Shown: in pieces, positions 12,912-18,115 of the stretch
Numbering within the stretch: the first letter of the stretch is position 1
Layout of the letters: the number at the start of each line of letters is the position of its first letter
NCBI GenBank assembly: GCA_002373165.1
Contig: DFJS01000035.1
Span: 1 to 18,115, forward strand
Direction of reading: 5' to 3'
DNA length: 18,115 nt
DNA from: Ruminococcus sp. UBA3665
GTDB taxonomy: Bacteria > Bacillota > Clostridia > Oscillospirales > Ruminococcaceae
Position numbers and translations under genes: made by a program
Notes under the pieces: model-generated
What the model saw: the letters and a program-made list of their open reading frames with translations, nothing else
What the model was told of the DNA's origin: nothing
The model's database searches: none

Positions 12912-12974
12912 TGAAAACTAATAAAAAAGTTTTCACAGTGGGAGAGTGTTTTTTTAATACTCGCCTTTTACCAC
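12912..12974 (+). promoter_or_regulatory. Structured rplK leader with putative ribosomal protein L1 site
   Basis: First a hairpin, TGAAAACT (12912-12919) with AGTTTTCA (12928-12935). Then GTGG (12938-12941) pairs with CCAC (12971-12974), closing an asymmetric internal loop and an inner stem GAGT...ACTC. This two-stem, asymmetric-loop shape with GTGGGAG and ACCAC resembles the L1-binding element that autoregulates rplK-rplA in E. coli and mimics 23S rRNA. It ends 6 bases before the rplK ribosome site GGAGGT. The fold was paired by eye. Confidence 0.55.
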
Positions 12975-12994
12975 AAATTTGGAGGTCAATTACT

Positions 12995-13420
12995 ATGGCA
13001 CAGAAAGTAACAGGCTATATCAAGCTGCAAATTCCGGCAGGTAAAGCAACACCTGCTCCGCCGGTTGGTCCTGCACTGGGTCAGCACGGCGTGAATATCA
13101 TGGCATTCACAAAAGAATTCAATGAAAGAACCAAGAACGATATCGGCATGATTATTCCGGTAGTCATCACAGTCTATGCAGACCGTTCGTTCTCTTTCAT
13201 CACCAAGACTCCGCCCGCTGCTGTCCTGATCAAGAAGGCCTGCGGCATTGAAAGCGGTTCCGGTGTTCCGAACAAGACCAAAGTTGCTACTATTACAACA
13301 GAACAGATCAAGTCCATTGCAGAAACTAAGATGAAAGACCTCAATGCAGGTTCTGTCGAAGCTGCTATGAGCATGATTGCCGGCACGGCACGTTCTATGG
13401 GCGTAGTAGTAAAGGACTGA
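12995..13420 (+). CDS. rplK: Ribosomal protein uL11
   Basis: A 141-residue large-subunit protein forming the base of the GTPase-associated stalk with 23S rRNA; needed for factor binding and the stringent RelA response. The N-terminal domain has the Pro-rich hinge and signature (IPAGKATPAPPVGPALGQHG, residues 13-32, then VNIMAFTKEFNERT). The C-terminal rRNA-binding domain follows (ITKTPPAAVLIKKACGIESG), ending GTARSMGVVVKD. The exact 141-residue length matches the family. The start ATG 12995 has GGAGGT 8 bases upstream; a longer frame from 12938 would run through the L1-like leader. Confidence 0.97.
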   Translation: MAQKVTGYIKLQIPAGKATPAPPVGPALGQHGVNIMAFTKEFNERTKNDIGMIIPVVITVYADRSFSFITKTPPAAVLIKKACGIESGSGVPNKTKVATITTEQIKSIAETKMKDLNAGSVEAAMSMIAGTARSMGVVVKD

Positions 13421-13444
13421 TTTTTACAGAGTTTTAACAAGCAA

Positions 13445-13507
13445 GTGGGAGGAAATTCTGCTCTTTCCGCTAACCGGCTTTGCGAATCAGCAAACCGGTA
13501 TTACCAC
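13445..13507 (+). promoter_or_regulatory. Structured rplA leader with second putative L1 site
   Basis: GTGGGA (from 13445) and TTACCAC (to 13507) form the same outer stem as the element before rplK. An inner stem GGAAA...TTTCC (13451-13468) follows, and a strong extra hairpin ACCGGC-TTTGC...GCAAA-CCGGT (about 13473-13499) fills the asymmetric loop. It ends 5 bases before AGGAGG of rplA. It is likely an L1 feedback site on its own gene; pairing was done by eye. Confidence 0.5.
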
Positions 13508-13528
13508 TAATCAGGAGGATTTTATATT

Positions 13529-14224
13529 ATGAAACACGGCAAAAAGTATGTTGACAGCCGTAAGGCAATTGAAGCTGACAAGCTCTACGAGTCCGCTGAA
13601 GCTCTGGATCTGGTCTGCAAGAATGCCAAGGCAAAATTTGATGAAACAATAGAAGTACACATTCGTCTGGGTGTTGACTCCCGTCATGCTGACCAGCAGG
13701 TTCGCGGTGCGGTAGTTCTGCCCAACGGTACCGGCAAAAAGGTAAGAGTGTGCGTATTCTGCAAAGAAGACAAGTACGAAGCTGCCAAGGCAGCCGGTGC
13801 TGAATATGTAGGCGGTCAGGATCTGGTTGACAAGATCATGAAGGAAAACTGGATGGAATTCGACGTTGTTGTTGCATCCCCTGACATGATGGGTCTGGTA
13901 GGCCGTCTGGGTCGTGTACTGGGTCCGAGAGGCCTCATGCCGAACCCCAAGGCCGGTACAGTAACTCCCGATGTTGCAAAAGCTGTTACTGATGCCAAGG
14001 CTGGTAAGATTGAATATCGTCTGGACAAGACCAATATCATTCACTGCCCGATCGGCAAGGCATCTTTTGGTGCTGAAAAGCTCGACCAGAACCTGAGCAC
14101 TCTGCTGGAAGCAGTTGTAAAGGCAAAGCCTGCTGCTGCAAAGGGCACTTATTTGAAGTCCTGCACAGTAGCATCTACTATGGGCCCCGGCGTTCCGGTT
14201 GCAACTGCCAAGTACGGCGTATAA
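13529..14224 (+). CDS. rplA: Ribosomal protein uL1
   Basis: A 231-residue large-subunit protein that forms the mobile L1 stalk at the E site; in several bacteria it also represses translation of rplK-rplA mRNA. Domain I is residues about 1-68 and 160-231. Domain II is about 69-159 (VRVCVFCKEDKYEAAKAAGA; VGGQDLVDKI). The signature LGRVLGPRGLMPNPKAGTVT (residues 128-147) is intact. It ends STMGPGVPVATAKYGV. AGGAGG lies 10 bases before the ATG. A terminator follows 21 bp later, so rplJ and rplL are not in this operon. The two leader elements upstream fit autoregulation by this protein. Confidence 0.97.
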   Translation: MKHGKKYVDSRKAIEADKLYESAEALDLVCKNAKAKFDETIEVHIRLGVDSRHADQQVRGAVVLPNGTGKKVRVCVFCKEDKYEAAKAAGAEYVGGQDLVDKIMKENWMEFDVVVASPDMMGLVGRLGRVLGPRGLMPNPKAGTVTPDVAKAVTDAKAGKIEYRLDKTNIIHCPIGKASFGAEKLDQNLSTLLEAVVKAKPAAAKGTYLKSCTVASTMGPGVPVATAKYGV

Positions 14225-14245
14225 TTGATGATATCGTGAAATTTA

Positions 14246-14273
14246 AAAACCGCTCGGAATTCCGGGCGGTTTT
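14246..14273. terminator. Intrinsic terminator after rplA, shared with convergent gene
   Basis: A near-perfect stem, AAAACCGCTCGGAA (14246-14259) with TTCCGGGCGGTTTT (14260-14273), contains one wobble pair; the central bases form the loop. It ends the rpmG-rplA operon on the plus strand and works in both directions. The stop codon of the convergent minus-strand gene (14272-14274) overlaps its right arm. Confidence 0.9.
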
Positions 14274-14694
14274 ATATTTCCCTGATATTTTTCAAAACTG
14301 TGATGATTTTTTCGCCGTCGGAAAGCTCTGCCTGTTCCGGCAAAAGAATTTCTTTCTGATACGGCACAAAATGAAACTCGAAATCTGATTCTGTCACATG
14401 CTGCAATAAAATATAGAACTTTTCTTTTCCGGTCTGCAATTGCAGAATATTATTTTCCCGGAATTCTTTTTCAAATGCCGGAGAAAACAGCTCGTAATCC
14501 GCACGATAAAGCGGTTTATATCGTTCTTCCGTGATAAAATACTGCCTTTTAGGAAACAGCGAAAACTCTATTTTCAGCGGTATTTTGCAATCAGTACAGC
14601 GCATTGGCGTGTATCCGCGATACTGAATCCACGGATATACTTTCCAGAATGTGATTTTTCCGCCGCATTTGGGACAAATTTGCATATTTTTCAT
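14272..14694 (-). CDS. Hypothetical protein with N-terminal zinc-ribbon-like motif
   Basis: A 140-residue protein with a CPKCGG knuckle (Cys7, Cys10) and a second pair, CTDC (Cys33, Cys36). This four-cysteine zinc-ribbon layout resembles small treble-clef or CXXC_20-type proteins. The remainder is soluble, with aromatic and acidic residues (EERYKPLYRADYELFSPAFE; KFYILLQHVTESDFEFHFVP). Nothing identifies a catalytic role. The start ATG 14694 overlaps the stop of the preceding gene by 4 bp (ATGA), with AAGGAAG just upstream, so the two are translationally coupled. The stop lies in the shared terminator. I do not recognise the full-length family. Confidence 0.72.
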   Translation of the reverse strand: MKNMQICPKCGGKITFWKVYPWIQYRGYTPMRCTDCKIPLKIEFSLFPKRQYFITEERYKPLYRADYELFSPAFEKEFRENNILQLQTGKEKFYILLQHVTESDFEFHFVPYQKEILLPEQAELSDGEKIITVLKNIREI

Positions 14695-15176
14695 GATTCT
14701 TCCTTCTTTTTGGTGAAATCCTGCACGCTTACGATATACCAGTATTTTTTATGTTCTGATTTCCGGATTTCTTCAATCTCATGCTTTTCAAAAAAATAAT
14801 GTGTGACTTCTTCTTCCATGAGGGCATCAGGATATTCCTGCATGAAATAATAAGCTGTTTCCAGAAGCAGTTCCGGGCACTCGTCAATTTCTTTGACATA
14901 AAGATAACGTACATAAAAATTTTCTTCTGTAAACATAAACATAGGGCGTTCCGTATTGGCTTTCAGGATGATATCCGCCTTTGTACCGCTTGCATGATGC
15001 AAAAGCTGAATTACATAAGCCCCGTCCTCCGGACGTTCCGGACGAGGCACGCGGAATTCCTGTTTCAGGATACTGCATCCTGCTTTTCCGGCGATTTTAA
15101 TAAATTGTTCCAGAAGTTCCGGAGTTGTGATTGTTCTTCCAGGTCTGACAAAAAAAGAAGCTCCATAGAGTCGCAT
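14691..15176 (-). CDS. Hypothetical soluble protein, 161 aa
   Basis: Not recognised. It starts MRLYGASFFVRPGRTITTPE and has no signal peptide or membrane helix. It contains mixed alpha/beta-looking stretches (AYVIQLLHHASGTKADIILK; FTEENFYVRYLYVKEIDECP) and a helical acidic region (QEYPDALMEEEVTHYFFEKH), ending in a lysine-rich tail. The start is ATG 15176, with AAAGGAG about 10 bases upstream; a longer frame to 15239 would cross a terminator stem. No promoter fits in the 20 bases between that hairpin and the start, so expression may rely on read-through from the mannanase gene or a promoter within its 3' end. It is coupled to the zinc-ribbon gene by a 4-bp overlap. Confidence 0.7.
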   Translation of the reverse strand: MRLYGASFFVRPGRTITTPELLEQFIKIAGKAGCSILKQEFRVPRPERPEDGAYVIQLLHHASGTKADIILKANTERPMFMFTEENFYVRYLYVKEIDECPELLLETAYYFMQEYPDALMEEEVTHYFFEKHEIEEIRKSEHKKYWYIVSVQDFTKKKEES

Positions 15177-15196
15177 TTCAATTGTACTCCTTTCAG

Positions 15197-15229
15197 AAAA
15201 AAGCCCTGCCGTGACGACAGAGCTTTTTT
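15197..15229 (-). terminator. Intrinsic terminator of the mannanase gene, abutting the next gene's ribosome site
   Basis: On the minus strand the RNA forms AGCUCUGUCG-UCA-CGGCAGGGCU, with all pairs formed (two as G-U), flanked by an A run and followed by six U residues. On the plus strand the two wobble positions become C-A mismatches, so it works mainly on the minus strand. It ends 20 bases before the 161-residue gene. Confidence 0.85.
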
Positions 15230-15247
15230 TGAATTTCAAGATATATA

Positions 15248-17290
15248 TTATTCTGCTTTTGCTACAGGCAGAGATTCTACAATGCCGACGATATATTTCA
15301 GAATAATCAGAGAGTCAGTTGAATCCGGCGTACTGCTGAGGTCAACATCGGCAGCAAGCTGTTGTTCTTTTGTGAATGTTTCCTTGCCGAGCAGATTCTT
15401 GTTCAGCGTAATGACATCCAGAATATTTATTTTTCCGTTCAGGTCAGTATCGCCGTACAGGATATCGCCGGGTTCAGGCGTTTCGGAAGGAACTTCTGTA
15501 GGTGCGACTTCACTGCCGTACAGATCTGCCGGCAGTTCGTCCAGCGTAATGCAGAAATCGCTGTTGAAGAGCGTTTTGAGAGTTTCCGGATTCTGATACT
15601 CAGAACCGGAGATAAACTGCGGCGCACCGGCTTCGCCGTCGTACCATGTGCAGAAATACAGCCATTTTGAATTTTCAATTTCCATGTTTTCGAGACTCGG
15701 AATAGAGTCATTTTCCGGCATGGAGACCATTTTCTTATTATCCACATAACCTACCTGCGCCCAGAAGATTTTGCTTTCTGCATCTTCATTAGGGCCGGTT
15801 GTATTGCCGTCATGGCGGTTATACTGCGTATTGTACTTGTCAAAGCCGACGATGTCAACCCATTCGTCGCCGGTATACCAGTTGGCAGAAGCATCCGACC
15901 ATGCATAGAGATTCTGTTCCCAGATGATGTTATGCAGATTATATTCTTCTGTCAGGGTTGTGTAGAGCAGTTTCCAGAGCTGATGATATACTTCCGTTCC
16001 CTCTTTCGACCACCAGAACCAGGAGCCTGCACCGGTTCCCTGCGGATCGGCATTGCCTTCGGCTTCATGGAGCGGACGGAAGATCAGCGGCACACCGGCA
16101 TCCTGCAATTTCTGAATCTGTTCTGCCAGCAGGCGCATTGCTTCCTGGAAGAAATAATATTCTTTTGTACCTTCTACCAGGCAGTTTGCTGTGACGAAAT
16201 CTGTTGTAATGCCGTAAGTATAAGCCTGCCAGTCGTTGGAAATTTTAGTGATATTGCCTTCTTCGTCGACTTCAAAATCGGACATATCTTTCGGGACTGT
16301 TACATGCCAGCTTGCCGTGCAGATGCCGTTCTGAGTCTTCGCCCAGTGAATCATACGGTCAGTGACTCCGTCTTCCCAGGCGAATCCCGGAGAATGCGTA
16401 TTGAAGTCAAAGCCTCTGATTGCCGGATAATGGCCGGTCAGTTCGTAGAGATAACGGCATTCCTGATCGTAGTCATTATAGGCATAATTATGATTCTGTG
16501 TATTGTAAGTATAGTCAAAGCCGTTTTCATCGACACAGTGCCAGGGGAATTTATTGCCCTGATCGTCTGTACCGTAATCGCCTTCTACGATTTTATAAGT
16601 TTTGCCGTCGCCGTCCACACAAGTATCCGTTGCGGCATCGTAGCGGATGGAAGTCTGCACATTATGGCCGCCGCCGTAGATTTCCTGCTGGCCGGAGAGA
16701 ATATTCTTTCCGTAAACAGAATTCAGATATTTCAGAAGTGCTTTTGTTTCCGGAGTAGCGGCAGGATCGCAGGTCTGATCTGTGCCTTTGAGTTCCGGGA
16801 ATACAGCTTTCTCGACTGTGACTGTATCAAATGCGGCATAGCCGTATTTATTGATGATAGAAATTTCGTTCACGCCTTTTTTCAGACGGATAAAGCCGAA
16901 TGAAATATCTGTCCATTCGTTCAGATACGGCATTGTATAAGAATATTCCACGCCGTTGACTGTGATAGTCTGCATTCTTCCGTCTTCGCTGAGAATCTGC
17001 GCAGCACGGAATTTAATTTCATACATGCCTTCTTCGTCTACTTCGATATTGAAATTAATGGGATTGGAAGTCAGGTATGCAAAACCATCGCCGGAATAGC
17101 CGGGCAGCTGATTTTCATAGATAGAAGTCCATACTTCTACGCCGTCGAACGTTTCGACTTCGTAAGTACCCAGCGGCAGGGCTTTGACTTCGGCAGCATC
17201 TTCTGCAGTTACCGGGAGCAGACCTGTTCCGGCGGCACACATTGTCAGCGCGAGCAGCGCACTGACTGTTTTTCTGATAGATTTTTTCAT
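15248..17290 (-). CDS. Secreted cellulosomal beta-mannanase: CBM35-like, GH26, type I dockerin
   Basis: A 680-residue extracellular enzyme, likely an endo-beta-1,4-mannanase docked on a cellulosome. Residues 1-29 are a signal peptide (KKSIRKTVSALLALTMCAAG, cleavage near VTA-ED). Residues about 40-162 look like a CBM35 (GTYEVETFDGVEVW; IKFRAAQIL; YAAFDTVTVEKA). Residues about 170-583 are a GH26 catalytic domain, with acid/base Glu409 in FRPLHEAEG, the Trp cluster SWFWWS and probable nucleophile Glu526 in MVSMPENDSIPSLENM. A Pro/Thr/Glu linker precedes a dockerin (about 612-676) with calcium repeats DTDLNGKINILDVITLNKNL and DVDLSSTPDSTDSLIILKYI. A region between GQQEIYGGG and GHYPAIRGFDF (about residues 210-284) is longer than I expect for GH26. 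The start ATG 17290 has GGAGG 5 bases upstream. The substrate is inferred from the family. Confidence 0.93.
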   Translation of the reverse strand: MKKSIRKTVSALLALTMCAAGTGLLPVTAEDAAEVKALPLGTYEVETFDGVEVWTSIYENQLPGYSGDGFAYLTSNPINFNIEVDEEGMYEIKFRAAQILSEDGRMQTITVNGVEYSYTMPYLNEWTDISFGFIRLKKGVNEISIINKYGYAAFDTVTVEKAVFPELKGTDQTCDPAATPETKALLKYLNSVYGKNILSGQQEIYGGGHNVQTSIRYDAATDTCVDGDGKTYKIVEGDYGTDDQGNKFPWHCVDENGFDYTYNTQNHNYAYNDYDQECRYLYELTGHYPAIRGFDFNTHSPGFAWEDGVTDRMIHWAKTQNGICTASWHVTVPKDMSDFEVDEEGNITKISNDWQAYTYGITTDFVTANCLVEGTKEYYFFQEAMRLLAEQIQKLQDAGVPLIFRPLHEAEGNADPQGTGAGSWFWWSKEGTEVYHQLWKLLYTTLTEEYNLHNIIWEQNLYAWSDASANWYTGDEWVDIVGFDKYNTQYNRHDGNTTGPNEDAESKIFWAQVGYVDNKKMVSMPENDSIPSLENMEIENSKWLYFCTWYDGEAGAPQFISGSEYQNPETLKTLFNSDFCITLDELPADLYGSEVAPTEVPSETPEPGDILYGDTDLNGKINILDVITLNKNLLGKETFTKEQQLAADVDLSSTPDSTDSLIILKYIVGIVESLPVAKAE

Positions 17291-17335
17291 AACATCCTCC
17301 TTATGATATGCGTAAAACAAAATACATACGGTTTT

Positions 17336-17344
17336 ATTATATCA
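17336..17344 (-). promoter_or_regulatory. Extended -10 promoter of the mannanase gene
   Basis: TGaTATAAT on the minus strand (17336-17344) is a perfect -10 with the TGn extension; no good -35 is seen at 16-18 bases, which fits an extended -10 or activator-dependent promoter. The leader is about 40 bases. No clear terminator for pnuC was found in 17291-17396. Confidence 0.6.
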
Positions 17345-17396
17345 TATTTTGGCTTTCAGTGCTATATGAAATTTATACAAATTTTTATGATTAAAT

Positions 17397-18074
17397 TTAT
17401 GCAGAATGCCTCTGCCGTTTTTCCATGCGCTTCCAGCTGATAAAGCCATAGATATCATTCACCAGAAATACAAAGAAACATACCAGAACTGAAATATAAG
17501 AAGAATTTTCCAGAGATGCCAGCGTCCACAGAATAATCAGAATTATATCATTTGCGGCATAGGCTATCGCATAATAAGGACTCCGGAAAAATGTCAGGCT
17601 CACGGCAAGAAAACTCGTTGTGACAGAAACAGTGCTCGGCAGCAGATTTGCCGTATGAAAATAGTTCAGAATAAAATAAAACAGTACTGTGACGATTAAA
17701 GTCAGAATACAGGTCAGAAAAAGCTCTGATTTTGTAATATGATGCACTCTGACTTCGGACGAATTGCCCTGAAACGGATGTTTCAGCCAGGAAATCAGCG
17801 TGAAGACTGCCATCGGCATTGTCATGCCAAGATAAGTAATCAGTTCGCCGTAATACCGGAAACTGTAAGAAATCATCCCGTACAGCAGGCTGAACAGAAT
17901 CATCAGCACCTGGGCGGCCGGATTTCCCTTAGCGGCAAAAATCAGTGATGTCACCCCGATCAATGAAGCCGCCAGAGAAAGATAATTCACCCGGTCAAAC
18001 GCCAGAAACGCCGCCAGAATCAACAAAACTGACCCACACCATAAAATCATTTCCTGTCTGGTAAAATACTGCAT
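17397..18074 (-). CDS. pnuC: PnuC-type nicotinamide riboside/mononucleotide transporter
   Basis: A 225-residue polytopic membrane protein of about seven helices, in the PnuC family. These facilitators bring in nicotinamide riboside, trapped inside by phosphorylation, for NAD synthesis. Family-like features are a Trp/Tyr/Asn-rich core with YAANDIILIILWTLASLENS and a final helix FVFLVNDIYGFISWKRMEKR, matching the conserved N-D/W-x-YG-x-x-x-W ends of PnuC. Early parts include VNYLSLAASLIGVTSLIFAA and FSLLYGMISYSFRYYGELIT. AGGAG lies 8 bases before ATG 18074. Its direction matches the mannanase gene but the 106-bp gap carries a separate promoter. Related PnuX or thiamine transporters cannot be fully excluded. 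Confidence 0.88.
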   Translation of the reverse strand: MQYFTRQEMILWCGSVLLILAAFLAFDRVNYLSLAASLIGVTSLIFAAKGNPAAQVLMILFSLLYGMISYSFRYYGELITYLGMTMPMAVFTLISWLKHPFQGNSSEVRVHHITKSELFLTCILTLIVTVLFYFILNYFHTANLLPSTVSVTTSFLAVSLTFFRSPYYAIAYAANDIILIILWTLASLENSSYISVLVCFFVFLVNDIYGFISWKRMEKRQRHSA

Positions 18075-18115
18075 GTAAAATTCTCCTTTATTATAATAAC
18101 GTGAGTTCGATGGAA

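Noticed and set aside
15812..16903. Long plus-strand open frame of 363 residues
   Set aside because: It is the antisense shadow of the GH26 mannanase gene, whose signal peptide, catalytic motifs and dockerin are clear.
18078..18105. TATAAT-like sequence just upstream of pnuC as a promoter
   Set aside because: The predicted start point would fall in the ribosome site, leaving no usable leader; the true promoter or a riboswitch may lie beyond the window.
1..18115. CRISPR array, insertion sequence, phage or integrative element
   Set aside because: No spaced direct repeats, transposase, integrase or terminal inverted repeats were found; the gene content is mostly ordinary chromosomal.

Overview
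The window looks like chromosome of a low-to-mid-GC Gram-positive of the class Clostridia, most likely a cellulosome-forming Ruminococcus or close relative. The strongest taxonomic clue is a secreted GH26 mannanase ending in a type I dockerin (15248-17290). Strong Shine-Dalgarno sites, consensus sigma-A-type promoters and the gene families all fit. The genus is inferred from content, not from a database search.

Left part, minus strand. A CdaR/PucR-type regulator runs off the left edge (2-1021). Upstream of it lies a tight four-gene run, ddl, murI, a DUF1934 gene and argS (5327 down to 1263). It couples peptidoglycan precursor synthesis (D-Ala-D-Ala and D-Glu) to arginyl-tRNA synthesis. A plus-strand promoter with consensus -35 and -10 drives two small unknown genes (5549-6181). 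These converge on a strong bidirectional terminator at 6184-6215.

Middle, minus strand. An eight-gene membrane operon (10903 down to 6220) starts with a YuaF-like NfeD protein. A DUF3592-like membrane protein, a DUF4177-like protein, a large anchored unknown, two small paralogous membrane proteins, a YuaG/FloT-type flotillin and a 58-residue membrane protein follow. A divergently transcribed XRE-family regulator (11094-11651) faces it. Each of the two facing promoters is followed, just past its predicted start point, by a copy of the same 15-bp dyad (GTAAAY-N3-ATTTAC). The whole unit therefore reads as a self-contained, repressor-controlled flotillin/NfeD membrane module. This is the most interesting part of the window.

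Right-centre, plus strand. rpmG-secE-nusG-rplK-rplA (11851-14224) starts from a consensus promoter and ends at a terminator, without rplJ-rplL following. The gaps before rplK and before rplA both hold a GTGGGAG...ACCAC fold resembling the L1 autoregulatory site.

Right end, minus strand. Two unknown genes (14694-14272 and 15176-14691, ATGA overlap) sit directly behind the terminator hairpin of the mannanase gene. The mannanase (CBM35-like, GH26, dockerin) has its own extended -10 promoter. A pnuC-type nicotinamide riboside transporter gene closes the window. No tRNA, rRNA, CRISPR, insertion sequence or prophage was seen.
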